This document shows, piece after piece, positions 19,868 through 28,650 of a DNA stretch of 64,000 nucleotides. Position numbers and translations under genes: made by a program. The DNA comes from Prochlorococcus marinus XMU1402 (GTDB lineage Bacteria; Cyanobacteriota; Cyanobacteriia; PCC-6307; Cyanobiaceae): positions 62,001 through 126,000 of the forward strand of contig NZ_JAAORD010000001.1 of NCBI RefSeq assembly GCF_017696205.1, in the 5' to 3' direction. A model generated the notes under the pieces. That model saw only the letters and a list, made by a program, of their open reading frames with translations, was not told the origin of the DNA and ran no database searches. The first letter of the stretch is position 1; each line of letters begins with the position of its first letter.

Positions 19868-20221
19868 ATGTCTAATCATCTTGATCCCCTGTCTAACTTA
19901 TTAAGCATAGAAACTATTCAAGAAATTGATAACCTTGATCTAACTATTATGCAGAAACATCATTTAAGAATTCTCGCTCATTGCCTCCAGATTTTAAAAA
20001 TTATCTATGTAGATAATAGTTTTGAATATCAAAATAAAAATCCCTTGAAAGAATGGTGTGATAACCAATCCAAAAAATTTGATGATAAAAAATTTAGTGA
20101 TCTTTTTTACGAGCAGTTAGAATCCACTTCGGAAAAATTAAGTACTTTTTCAAAAAAAATAGGAAAAAGTATTGAGGATTTAGAAATAGATGATTTAGTA
20201 CTTCTAGTTGAACAACGCTGA
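19868..20221 (+). CDS. Conserved helical protein of unknown function next to suf
   Basis: This 117-residue soluble protein is predicted to be mostly helical (DLTIMQKHHLRILAHCLQIL; STSEKLSTFSKKIGKSIED). It has no DNA-binding helix-turn-helix that I can recognise and lacks the C-terminal cysteine cluster of SufR, so it should not be called SufR. It occupies the position divergent from sufB. It is well separated from the next gene (188 bases). Only two cysteines (C38, C64) are present, too few for a cluster site. Function unknown. Confidence 0.7.
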   Translation: MSNHLDPLSNLLSIETIQEIDNLDLTIMQKHHLRILAHCLQILKIIYVDNSFEYQNKNPLKEWCDNQSKKFDDKKFSDLFYEQLESTSEKLSTFSKKIGKSIEDLEIDDLVLLVEQR

Positions 20222-20409
20222 ATTCCCTTTTAATTGATCCCGAAGAAAAAATTTATTTTTGTTGAGTCGTTAACAAATTCAGGTAATAAAATTTAAAAAA
20301 AAAGAAAATTAATTTACATTTAAAAAAGATCTGAAAATTAATTAATTGCTTTGATACCAACTGTTCTGAAGAGAAATATCAATTTTGAGAATTTTTTAGT
20401 AGTCAGAGG

Positions 20410-21591
20410 ATGCTGACGACAGGACAAAAAGACACGCAATTCCTAAAAAAAAGAAACATACTGATCCCAAATAAAAACGGAGAATTTAAAGTGACTGATG
20501 GGATCATGAATAAAGATCAATTACTCTCACTTACCCTCAGACAATTACGTCAAGAAGCAAGTAAACTATCAGTTCCGCTATACAGTCGCAAAACAAAAGC
20601 TGTTTTAGTTGATTTAATAATCAAATATCAAGAAAAATATACAAAAAAAACAAATACTCCTCCTCCCCAGGTAAAATCTGAAGAAACTTTTGAGTCCAAT
20701 TCTTTTAAAAGTAGTGAAGCAGTTAAAACAAATGTAGTTTTTCTGCCTCGTGATCCAGATTGGGCTTATGTTTTTTGGCAAATTTCTGATGCAGATAGAG
20801 AAAAAGCACAATCTTTGGGAGCCAATAAATTATGTTTGCGATTATTTGATGCTTCCGGTTCTGAAGGAAGCAACTTGAATCAAGGAACATTAAGGGAGAT
20901 AGCAGTTGATAGTTACAGTACTGAGTGGTACTTGCCAATTCCTCTTGCAGATAGAGACTATAAAGTTGAATTAGGTTATAAATATGGTTTTAACTGGATG
21001 TCATTGGCATTTTCTTCTATAAGTCATGTTCCTGGCTCTCATCCTTCTGAGCAAATTCTTGATAAATTTGTACCTTTTAATTTGGACTCTACTTCTGAGT
21101 CAATCCTAGATATTTCAAACCCTGTTGTTTCAGAGCAAAATGGTATGCATGAAAGACTATACCAAGCAGCAACTAACATTCCTCTCAGAAGAAAAGTTGG
21201 TTCTGAAGAATTTATGGAAAATGTAAATTCAACAAACCTTAATGATAATCTTACAGACTCAGGTGCTGGTAAATGGTCATCAGGTTTAAATGATTCTGGG
21301 AGCGGAGTTGTTAAAAATAGATCTTTTTGGCTCGTTGCTGATGCTGAATTAATTGTTTATGGAGCTACAGAGCCTTCTGCAAAACTGACAATAGGTGGAG
21401 AAGATGTACCTCTTGCTGCAGATGGTACTTTTAGAATTCAAGTTCCATTTAGAGATGGGACTCAAAAATATGATATTAAAGCTGTTGATGTATCTGGTGA
21501 GCAAGAAAAAAGTATATCAATGAAATTTGATAGAACTACACCACTTGACGATACTAATGAAAAAGATAATGCTGAGACTGAATGGTTTTAA
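20410..21591 (+). CDS. DUF4912 domain protein with Rho-N/SAP-like N-terminus
   Basis: This is a 393-residue protein. Residues about 37-75 (LRQLRQEASKLSVPLYSRKTK) resemble the Rho N-terminal/SAP-type helix-extended-loop-helix fold that can bind nucleic acid. Residues about 108-225 match DUF4912, including FLPRDPDWAYVFWQIS and TEWYLPIPLADRDYKVELGY. A third region near 310-375 (FWLVADAELIVYGATEPSAK) has the look of a small beta-sandwich. The role is unknown in cyanobacteria. The start is uncertain: ATG 20410 has AGAGG directly abutting it, and GTG 20491 or ATG 20506 would still include the Rho-N-like part. Confidence 0.75.
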   Translation: MLTTGQKDTQFLKKRNILIPNKNGEFKVTDGIMNKDQLLSLTLRQLRQEASKLSVPLYSRKTKAVLVDLIIKYQEKYTKKTNTPPPQVKSEETFESNSFKSSEAVKTNVVFLPRDPDWAYVFWQISDADREKAQSLGANKLCLRLFDASGSEGSNLNQGTLREIAVDSYSTEWYLPIPLADRDYKVELGYKYGFNWMSLAFSSISHVPGSHPSEQILDKFVPFNLDSTSESILDISNPVVSEQNGMHERLYQAATNIPLRRKVGSEEFMENVNSTNLNDNLTDSGAGKWSSGLNDSGSGVVKNRSFWLVADAELIVYGATEPSAKLTIGGEDVPLAADGTFRIQVPFRDGTQKYDIKAVDVSGEQEKSISMKFDRTTPLDDTNEKDNAETEWF

Positions 21592-21603
21592 TAAACTAAA
21601 TTA

Positions 21604-21774
21604 ATGCTAAAAAAAATTGTAGCTTTTACTCCATTGTTTGGGGCATTAACATTTCCACTAATAGTTCCAATTACAATTTCTAAATTTGGTGTTAACTATG
21701 GAATCCTTAGTGCATTACTAATTTCTTCATTATGGTTTATCGCTATGTTAAGAACATCCGAAATGCCTCATTAA
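21604..21774 (+). CDS. Small two-helix membrane protein
   Basis: A 56-residue ORF starts 12 bases after the DUF4912 gene: MLKKIVAFTPLFGALTFPLI and onward, ending LRTSEMPH. Two hydrophobic stretches (about 6-25 and 30-49) are separated by a short SKFGVNYG turn, suggesting a helical hairpin in the membrane. The Lys-rich N-terminus would face the cytoplasm. It is co-directional with, and probably co-transcribed between, the DUF4912 gene and pgm. I do not recognise a named family; the composition and placement argue for a real gene. Confidence 0.65.
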   Translation: MLKKIVAFTPLFGALTFPLIVPITISKFGVNYGILSALLISSLWFIAMLRTSEMPH

Positions 21775-21806
21775 TTTAGTTAGATTTTTGGAAGTTTCTT
21801 AAAAAT

Positions 21807-23444
21807 ATGACTCAAGTTAGTGTAATTAATATCAATTCTCCTTTTCTAGATCAAAAACCAGGAACTTCTGGTTTAAGAAAAAGTACTTTAAAGTTTCAGG
21901 AAGAACATTATCTGGAAATTTTTATTGAAGCAATCTTACAATCATTAGAAGATTTAAAAGGTTCAACATTGGTAGTTGGTGGTGACGGCAGATATGGCAA
22001 TATTGAAGCAATAGAAAAAATTATTCAAATATGCATTGCTCATAAAGTTCAAAAGGTTATTGTTCCAAAATATGGTTTATTATCTACTCCTGCGACATCA
22101 AATTTAATCAGACAAGAAAACGCTATTGGTGGAATTATTCTCTCTGCAAGCCATAATCCAGGTGGAATTGATGGCGACTTTGGAGTCAAATTGAATATCT
22201 CTAATGGTGGCCCAGCTCCTGAGATAATTACTAATAAGATTTTCAAGGCTTCGCAATTACTAACTAGTTATAAAATTTGTAAAATTCAATTACCTGATTT
22301 TAGTGAATATGGAACTTATCCTTACGGTGAAACTACCTTAGAAATTATTGATGGATTAAAAGATTATTCTAATTTGATGGAGAAAATTTTTGATTTTGAT
22401 CAAATTAGTGATTTTTTAAAAAAAGACTTCTCGCTAATTTTTGATGCAATGAATGCTGTTACAGGCCCATATGCAAAAAATATTTTTGTTGAAAAAATGG
22501 GTCTTGCACACGATTGTGTCATGAATAGTAACCCGTTAAAAGATTTTGGAGGTTTACATCCTGATCCTAATCTTACTTATGCTTCCCACTTAGCTGATTT
22601 GTTATTAAATAAAAAATCTTATAGTTTTGGTGCTGCATGTGATGGAGATGGAGATAGGAATATGATTTTAGGAAGTGGATGTTTTGTTAATCCTAGTGAT
22701 AGCCTTGCAGTTATCACTGCTAACACAAAATGTGTTCCTGGTTATAAAGATGGTATTACAGGTGTAGCACGATCTATGCCAACCAGCTCAGCGGTTGATA
22801 ATGTTGCTAGAGCATTAAATATACCTTGTTTCGAGACACCTACTGGCTGGAAGTTTTTTGGAAATCTTTTAGATTCTAATTTAATAACTTTATGTGGAGA
22901 AGAAAGTTTTGGAACAGGTAGTAATCATGTGAGAGAGAAAGATGGACTATGGGCAGTTTTGTACTGGTTACAAGTTTTAGCTGAGAAAAAATGTTCGGTA
23001 AGTGATTTGATGCAGAATCATTGGAAACAATTTGGTAGAAATTATTATTCAAGACATGATTATGAGGCTATTCCCTCAAATATTGCTAATCAAATCTTTT
23101 CTAACCTAACTTCTATGCTTGAACAGTTAAAAGGAAATAGTTTTGCTGGCCATTTAGTTAAAGTTGCAGATAACTTTTCATATTTAGATCCCGTTGATAA
23201 TTCCACAAGTGAAAATCAAGGTTTAAGATTGGTGCTTGATGATAATTCTCGAATAATTGTGCGCCTTTCCGGAACTGGAACTAAGGGTGCAACATTAAGA
23301 CTTTATTTTGAGAAATTTTTCAATCCAAAAAAGAATCTTTCGTTAAATCCTCAGATCGCTTTGAAACCTCTAATAAATGATTTAGATGATTTATTAAACA
23401 TTTCAAAACTTACTAAAATGGAAACTCCTACAGTAATTACATAA
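21807..23444 (+). CDS. pgm: Phosphoglucomutase
   Basis: The enzyme interconverts glucose 1-phosphate and glucose 6-phosphate, linking glycogen to central metabolism. The phosphoserine loop is ILSASHNPGG with S115; the metal loop is CDGDGDRN with D279, D281 and D283; the sugar-binding loop GEESFGTGSNHVREKDG and the C-terminal phosphate loop IVRLSGTGTKG are all present. The length of 545 residues fits the alpha-phosphoglucomutase subfamily. It follows the small membrane-protein gene by 32 bases, and rarA follows after 33 bases. Confidence 0.96.
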   Translation: MTQVSVININSPFLDQKPGTSGLRKSTLKFQEEHYLEIFIEAILQSLEDLKGSTLVVGGDGRYGNIEAIEKIIQICIAHKVQKVIVPKYGLLSTPATSNLIRQENAIGGIILSASHNPGGIDGDFGVKLNISNGGPAPEIITNKIFKASQLLTSYKICKIQLPDFSEYGTYPYGETTLEIIDGLKDYSNLMEKIFDFDQISDFLKKDFSLIFDAMNAVTGPYAKNIFVEKMGLAHDCVMNSNPLKDFGGLHPDPNLTYASHLADLLLNKKSYSFGAACDGDGDRNMILGSGCFVNPSDSLAVITANTKCVPGYKDGITGVARSMPTSSAVDNVARALNIPCFETPTGWKFFGNLLDSNLITLCGEESFGTGSNHVREKDGLWAVLYWLQVLAEKKCSVSDLMQNHWKQFGRNYYSRHDYEAIPSNIANQIFSNLTSMLEQLKGNSFAGHLVKVADNFSYLDPVDNSTSENQGLRLVLDDNSRIIVRLSGTGTKGATLRLYFEKFFNPKKNLSLNPQIALKPLINDLDDLLNISKLTKMETPTVIT

Positions 23445-23477
23445 ACTGGAAAGTTATGATTTTTTGATTTTATTTAT

Positions 23478-24764
23478 ATGCATTCAGAAAATTTATTTAC
23501 TAATTATTCTCAAATAGAAAATAATGCTCCTTTGGCAGATCAATTAAGGCCAAAGAATTTGGAAGACTTTTTTGGTCAACAATCCATCCTGAATGAGAAT
23601 TCGCTTTTAAGAAGTGCAATATTAAACGATAAAATTAGTAATTTTATTTTTTCTGGCCCTCCAGGTGTTGGAAAAACTACTCTTATTGAAATTATTTCCT
23701 TTAATACGCGTTCAAAATTAATTAAGTTAAATGCAGTATTATCAAGTGTTAAAGAATTAAGAAATGAAATCGCTAATGCAAAAGATAGACTAATAAATTC
23801 AAAAAGAAAAACAATTTTATTTATTGATGAGGTTCATAGATTAACATCAGTTCAGCAAGATGCTTTATTACCTTCAATAGAAAATGGAACTATAACTTTT
23901 ATTGGTGCTACAACTGAAAACCCTTTCTTTGCTGTTAATAAAGCGCTTGTTAGTAGGTCTCGTATTTTTACATTACTTCCTTTGTCAGAAAATGATTTGC
24001 AGAAAATTATACAAAAAGTGATAAATCATTATTCTAAAAGAAAAGATTCAAAAAAGATTTGTTTAACTCAAGATGCTGTAACTCATTTAATAAAATTTTC
24101 TGGCGGTGATGCAAGAACATTAATCAATGCGCTAGAGATGGCCATTGAAACAACTGTTGAAAATGATCCTAAAGAAATCAAGATTAATCTCTCAATAGCA
24201 GAGGATGCAATTCAAAAGAAAAATATTGTTTACGATAAAAATGGTCAAAATCATTACGATGTAATTAGCGCCTTTATCAAGTCCATAAGAGGTTCTGATC
24301 CCAATGCAACTTTATTCTGGCTCGCGAATATGCTGGAGGCTGGTGAAGATCCTAATTTTATTTTTAGAAGACTACTTATATCTGCCAGTGAAGATATTGG
24401 AATAGCTGATCCTAATGCCATAGTAGTTGTACAATCTTGTTGTGATGCTTTTGATAGAGTTGGTTTTCCAGAAGGATTATATTTTTTAACTCAGGCTTCT
24501 TTATTTTTAGCTATGTCTCCAAAAAGTAATAGTACGAAAAGTATTTTTAAAGCAATTGAAACAATCAAATCTACCAATGCTTTTGATGTTCCACTTCATT
24601 TAAAAAATAATTCTAATAGTTATGTCAATCCTCATAATTATCCTGGTAATTGGGTTGCACAAGAATATCTTCCTAAATCTTTTAGAGGTTTAAAAATATG
24701 GGAACCAAATAATGGATGGGAAAACACTCAATATGAAAAACTGCTTAGAAGAAAAGAAAACTAA
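23478..24764 (+). CDS. rarA: RarA/MgsA-like replication-associated AAA+ ATPase
   Basis: This is an AAA+ ATPase of the RarA (MgsA)/WRNIP1 family, which acts at stalled replication forks. Walker A is GPPGVGKTT at residues 60-68, Walker B is ILFIDEVHR, and sensor 1/arginine-finger segments GATTENPFF and ALVSRSRIF follow. The C-terminal tetramerisation region includes SIRGSDPNATLFWLANMLEAG and SASEDIGIADPNA. At 428 residues it is the stand-alone form; some cyanobacteria carry a longer fused version as I recall. Its last four bases overlap the end of the phosphopantetheinyl transferase gene on the opposite strand. Confidence 0.92.
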   Translation: MHSENLFTNYSQIENNAPLADQLRPKNLEDFFGQQSILNENSLLRSAILNDKISNFIFSGPPGVGKTTLIEIISFNTRSKLIKLNAVLSSVKELRNEIANAKDRLINSKRKTILFIDEVHRLTSVQQDALLPSIENGTITFIGATTENPFFAVNKALVSRSRIFTLLPLSENDLQKIIQKVINHYSKRKDSKKICLTQDAVTHLIKFSGGDARTLINALEMAIETTVENDPKEIKINLSIAEDAIQKKNIVYDKNGQNHYDVISAFIKSIRGSDPNATLFWLANMLEAGEDPNFIFRRLLISASEDIGIADPNAIVVVQSCCDAFDRVGFPEGLYFLTQASLFLAMSPKSNSTKSIFKAIETIKSTNAFDVPLHLKNNSNSYVNPHNYPGNWVAQEYLPKSFRGLKIWEPNNGWENTQYEKLLRRKEN

Positions 24765-25417
24765 AAATTTTTCGAACAACAAATAATCTCAGGATTCAAA
24801 GTAGTTTTTTCTTCATAGGCTAAAACGATTGTCCAATTATGGAAGTTAATCTGTGAATAATTTAAATGTATATTTTTCTTTTTATGAATTAACTCCTTTG
24901 GCTTTTCAAAAAATTGCCAATGGTTAATGTCTTTAGCTAATTTTCCATGATCCCATTTTATAGCTGCTTCAACAGCACACCATTGATTTAATATCATATT
25001 TTTTGTTAAATAATTATTATGGTTTGATTTATTGGTATGAAAAAAATATTTTTCTGCAAATTTTATATGGTTAAAATCTCTATCTGTTCTTTCAATATCA
25101 ACCCCTATTTTACCTTTATGCCAAACTATAGTAATAGCATCTTTACAATGACTTAAACTTATATTTCCCATGCCAGAGGGTAAACTGGGAGGTTCTCCAG
25201 GAAGAGCATTTATTGGAATTTCTAGGGGGTCTAAATCAAAAAGTGTTGAAAGTGATTGTCGCAAATAAGCTCTTGTTTCTAAAAAAATCTTTGATCTTGA
25301 ATTTGTTAGGTTTTTTGCAGTTTTAATTTCTTCCACAGTTGCGACATCTTGCACACCTTTAATCTCATAAAACCAAATTTTTGGTATTTTATATTCATAC
25401 TCATTTAATAATTTCAA
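24761..25417 (-). CDS. 4'-phosphopantetheinyl transferase (Sfp/HetI type)
   Basis: The enzyme would attach phosphopantetheine from CoA to acyl carrier proteins. Its magnesium motif is IGVDIER with D107 and E109, and the second motif is WCAVEAAIKW with E150 and K154. In most Sfp-type enzymes the residue before the motif glutamate is lysine (WxxKEA); here it is valine. The 218-residue length fits the family. The TTG start at 25417 shares a base with the ATG of the divergent peroxiredoxin gene; no later start keeps the N-terminal IPKIWFYEI region. Confidence 0.82.
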   Translation of the reverse strand: MKLLNEYEYKIPKIWFYEIKGVQDVATVEEIKTAKNLTNSRSKIFLETRAYLRQSLSTLFDLDPLEIPINALPGEPPSLPSGMGNISLSHCKDAITIVWHKGKIGVDIERTDRDFNHIKFAEKYFFHTNKSNHNNYLTKNMILNQWCAVEAAIKWDHGKLAKDINHWQFFEKPKELIHKKKNIHLNYSQINFHNWTIVLAYEEKTTLNPEIICCSKNF

Positions 25418-25884
25418 TGGCTCTTAAGGTTGGCGACAAAGCACCAGAATTTAAATTAAAAGATTCTTTTGAGAAAGAAGTTTCTCTTAGTGATTTTAAA
25501 GGTAAACGAATAATACTATATTTTTATCCAAAAGATAATACTCCAGGATGTACTAAAGAAGCATGTAATTTTAAAGAGAATTGGGATTTACTTCAAAAAA
25601 ATAATATTGTTGTGCTTGGTATTAGTAAAGATAATGCATCCTCTCATCAGAAGTTTATAGAAAAATTTAACTTACCTTTTATTCTTTTAACTGATCCTGA
25701 ACCTTTCAAGGTTTCTTCTGATTATGATAGCTATGGATTGAAGAAATTCATGGGAAAAGAATATATGGGAATGATGAGAAATACTTTTTTAATTGATACT
25801 GAAGGTAACATCGAAAAAATTTACTTAAAGGTAAAAGCAGCAATAATGGCTGATCATATAATTGCAGACCTTGGGTTAAGCTAA
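25417..25884 (+). CDS. bcp: Bcp/PrxQ-type thioredoxin-dependent peroxiredoxin
   Basis: This peroxiredoxin detoxifies hydroperoxides in the cytoplasm or near the thylakoid. The peroxidatic site is NTPGCTKEACNF, carrying both the peroxidatic cysteine and the cysteine five residues later that defines the PrxQ/BCP type. The family N-terminus is MALKVGDKAPEFKL, which sets the start at the ATG 25417; the frame continues 36 bases further upstream but only through the opposite gene. The length is 155 residues. Its end overlaps the end of coaX by nine bases. Confidence 0.94.
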   Translation: MALKVGDKAPEFKLKDSFEKEVSLSDFKGKRIILYFYPKDNTPGCTKEACNFKENWDLLQKNNIVVLGISKDNASSHQKFIEKFNLPFILLTDPEPFKVSSDYDSYGLKKFMGKEYMGMMRNTFLIDTEGNIEKIYLKVKAAIMADHIIADLGLS

Positions 25885-26571
25885 TTTTCTTAGGGACAGG
25901 TGGTGAATAATCATCCCCTCCATAACTAAATTAGGAGCATTGATAATATTTTCTTTTTGAACCTTAAGAGATTTTGCAAGTAATTGAGAGTCTCCCCCAC
26001 AGATTATTAAAATATCCTTTTCTGGGTTAAACAAACTATTAATCACGCCAGTAAGAGAGTTGATTACTCCTTTTAAGATTGCTTCTTCTGTATTAATTAA
26101 AAAATCTTTGATCGGAATATCATATTTTTTGGGAACTTTAAGATTTTTTGTATTTTGTTCCATTGATTTTAATTGTGTTAGAAAACCTGGAAGAAGTTGA
26201 CCTCCAATAATAAATCCATTTGAATTTAGTTTTGTTATTGATAATATTGTTCCAAAATCTGCGATTAGCAAATCTTTTTTGAAAGGGTTTTCAATAATTT
26301 TATAAGAGGCAAAACAAGCAAGAGCTCTATCAACTCCAAAATTATCGGGAAGATTTGATATTTGAATATCTTTAGTTTTTATTTCATTTTCTTTTTTCAG
26401 CAAAAAATTTGGTAGTTTTCCTACAGAAGCCCAAATTAATTGATCAAGATCTATATTTTCGGGAACTTTTTGCTCTTTTTTGGTATGGAAGAATTCAGAT
26501 TGATTGTTAGAATATTTTGCCCAATGAAGCCTACTATTGCCTACTAATAAAAAATTTATACCTGAGATCAT
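25876..26571 (-). CDS. coaX: Type III pantothenate kinase
   Basis: This is the first enzyme of CoA synthesis, a potassium-dependent kinase of the ASKHA fold. Diagnostic segments are the N-terminal FLLVGNSRLHWAKY, the DFGTILSITKL phosphate segment and IGGQLLPGFLTQLKSMEQNT, where the family reads GG.I.PG......L...T. The 231-residue length is a little short for the family. The more usual N-terminal D(V/I)GN is here LVGN, with the aspartate replaced by Val/Leu. It lies 15 bases after cysH on the same strand. Confidence 0.83.
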   Translation of the reverse strand: MISGINFLLVGNSRLHWAKYSNNQSEFFHTKKEQKVPENIDLDQLIWASVGKLPNFLLKKENEIKTKDIQISNLPDNFGVDRALACFASYKIIENPFKKDLLIADFGTILSITKLNSNGFIIGGQLLPGFLTQLKSMEQNTKNLKVPKKYDIPIKDFLINTEEAILKGVINSLTGVINSLFNPEKDILIICGGDSQLLAKSLKVQKENIINAPNLVMEGMIIHHLSLRKLA

Positions 26572-26586
26572 TGTTCTATGATCAAT

Positions 26587-27312
26587 TTAATTATTAGTGT
26601 GTATTCCACATTCTTGTTTAATTCCCCCAAATCTTGTATCTCTACCTTTTGTTTCTATATCATCGGGACTGCTTGAATGCCAATCTCCAACAGAAGAATA
26701 ACCCTTGATAAAAAGTGGATGGGCAGGTAAATTATTCTCTTCCATGTAATAAAAAATATCTTTATTTGTCCAATTTAATAAAGGTCTTAAAGAGAGTCTT
26801 TTACGAATTACGTCTATGAATTTCATTTTGCTTCTATTTTCTGTTTGACTTGATCTAACACCGCTTGCCCAGCAAAAAATATTATATTTTTCTAGACCAT
26901 TTTCTAAAGGTTTTATCTTTCTCAATTCATGATACTTATCTAAATCACTCTCTTTATTTGTTTCCCAAAGTTTTCCGTATTTGGCCTCCATTCTTGCTGG
27001 AGATAATTCACTTTGCAGAACTTCTACTTCTAAGGATAAATCTTTAATGAGCTTTTCAGCGTATTGGTATGTTTCTGGGGGTAGGTAACCTGTATCTATC
27101 CAAAATATTTTAATTTTTCTTTGCAGACATAATTTACTGACCATATTTAAAAGAACTGATGACTGTATTCCAAAACTTGTTGTTATAGCAAATTGACTAT
27201 CAAAATTTTCATAACCCCATGTAAGCATTTCTTGAGGCTTTATATTTATTAGTTCTTGATTATATTTTTTTATTAATTCAGGCTGAATTTTTTGGTGGAT
27301 GTTTTCAATCAT
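26587..27312 (-). CDS. cysH: Phosphoadenylyl-sulfate (PAPS) reductase
   Basis: CysH reduces PAPS to sulfite in assimilatory sulfate reduction. The nucleotide-binding region is TTSFGIQSSVLLNM followed by IFWIDTGYLPPETY, and the catalytic cysteine is C235 in the C-terminal QECGIH. The two cysteine pairs that hold the 4Fe-4S cluster of APS reductases are absent: the segments read YHELRKIKPL and SSVGDWHSSS. This supports PAPS rather than APS as substrate. The length of 241 residues is normal. cysK is present elsewhere in the window at 61285-62253. Confidence 0.93.
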   Translation of the reverse strand: MIENIHQKIQPELIKKYNQELINIKPQEMLTWGYENFDSQFAITTSFGIQSSVLLNMVSKLCLQRKIKIFWIDTGYLPPETYQYAEKLIKDLSLEVEVLQSELSPARMEAKYGKLWETNKESDLDKYHELRKIKPLENGLEKYNIFCWASGVRSSQTENRSKMKFIDVIRKRLSLRPLLNWTNKDIFYYMEENNLPAHPLFIKGYSSVGDWHSSSPDDIETKGRDTRFGGIKQECGIHTNN

Positions 27313-27407
27313 TCTTCAAGTTGGTTATGAATTTAATGTTATTTCGCTCAATTTGAAAATTATTCGTATAGTTTAATAATACATTTACGCATAACAATAT
27401 TTCGCTA

Positions 27408-28595
27408 ATGAAATCAATACAAAAACCAATAGTAATAGTTGGGGCAGGTTTTGCAGGTATGACTTTTGCGTTGAATTTAAAAAATCTTAATCCTTCTTTA
27501 CCGATTCTTGTAGTTGATTCTGAATCCAACTTTATATTTAAACCTTTAATGTACGAAGTTTTAAGTAAAGAAATAAGAAGTTGGGAAGCTACGCCAAAAT
27601 TTGCAAATATTTTTTCTGATGCAGGTATAACTTTTTTAAAAAATTCTTTAATCAAGATTTCCTTCACAGAAAATATTCTTGAATTTAGTGATGAATTAAA
27701 ATTAAGCTATCAATATCTTGTAATTTGTACAGGATCAATTCCCAATAATTTTTTAATTAAAGGTGTAGATGAAAATTGTTATTTTTTTAATGATTTTCGT
27801 GATCTTAATAAATTAAAATCTTTTTTAAAACAATCGCAAGAAACTTTGTTTTCTAGAAAGTTATTCATAGTAGGAGGTGGACCCTCTGGTATAGAGTTAG
27901 CATGCAAAATTAAAGATATATTTTCAGACCAATTTGAAATCAATTTAATAGAAAAATCAAATGAAATTCTTAATAGAAACAAAATTTTTAACAGGGAACA
28001 AGCAGAGATTGCACTAGAAAAAAGAAAAATCAAAATTTTTTTAAATTCCACAGTTAAAGAAGTCTCAGAAACTAAAATTAATATTTCTAATGAGTTTGGA
28101 ATAACTTCTTTGGATAAAGATATTGTTATTTGGACTGCAGGTGTTAAACCTAATTTGTCTTATTTGAAAACAGATCAAATAACAAAGAAATTTGGAAGAA
28201 TACTAGTTAATAGTAATTTGCAAATAGAAAATTATAAAAACTGTTTTGCTATTGGAGATATTTCAATTATTGAAGGAATGGAGGATTTACCTATAACAGC
28301 TCAAGTTGCTATGCAGGAAGGAATTCACTTGGCTAAAAATCTAGAACTATTAATTCAAGGAAAGGATCCTTTACCTTTTGAATTTCAAGACAATGGTGAA
28401 ATGATTAGCCTAGGAATAGGCGAAGCTTCGATTTCTGGGCTTGGGGTGACCTTATCTGGGAAATTAGCTTTTGAGGCAAGAAGACTTATTTATACTTCCA
28501 AGTTGCCTGATATTACGGAAAGCTTAAAATCTTTATCTTCATGGATATTCCAAAAAAAATCTATTTTTAAAAAGTTTTCTAAAAAAGATAATTAA
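27408..28595 (+). CDS. ndbB: Type 2 NADH dehydrogenase
   Basis: This is a single-subunit flavoprotein that passes electrons from NAD(P)H to quinone without pumping protons. FAD-binding GAGFAG is at residues 12-17 and the second dinucleotide motif GGGPSG near 156-161; the AIGD segment near the C-terminal FAD contact is also present (CFAIGDIS). At 395 residues it is close to the cyanobacterial NdbA/NdbB forms; which one cannot be decided, so the symbol is tentative. It diverges from cysH with 95 bases between starts and lies 55 bases before the SLC13 gene. Confidence 0.85.
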   Translation: MKSIQKPIVIVGAGFAGMTFALNLKNLNPSLPILVVDSESNFIFKPLMYEVLSKEIRSWEATPKFANIFSDAGITFLKNSLIKISFTENILEFSDELKLSYQYLVICTGSIPNNFLIKGVDENCYFFNDFRDLNKLKSFLKQSQETLFSRKLFIVGGGPSGIELACKIKDIFSDQFEINLIEKSNEILNRNKIFNREQAEIALEKRKIKIFLNSTVKEVSETKINISNEFGITSLDKDIVIWTAGVKPNLSYLKTDQITKKFGRILVNSNLQIENYKNCFAIGDISIIEGMEDLPITAQVAMQEGIHLAKNLELLIQGKDPLPFEFQDNGEMISLGIGEASISGLGVTLSGKLAFEARRLIYTSKLPDITESLKSLSSWIFQKKSIFKKFSKKDN

Positions 28596-28650
28596 ATTTA
28601 AACTTTTTTGAAATATTGTTTTTGGGTATATTGAGTTAAATAAGTTTCAT

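Noticed and set aside
19868-20221. SufR-type repressor divergent from sufB
   Set aside because: No helix-turn-helix and no C-terminal cysteine set; only the position fits.
24761-24764. Possible frameshift at the rarA end because of the overlap with the next gene
   Set aside because: The overlap is between opposing genes, four bases long, and the rarA C-terminus looks complete.
26587-27312. APS reductase with 4Fe-4S cluster
   Set aside because: The CC...CxxC cysteines are missing, so PAPS reductase is the better call.
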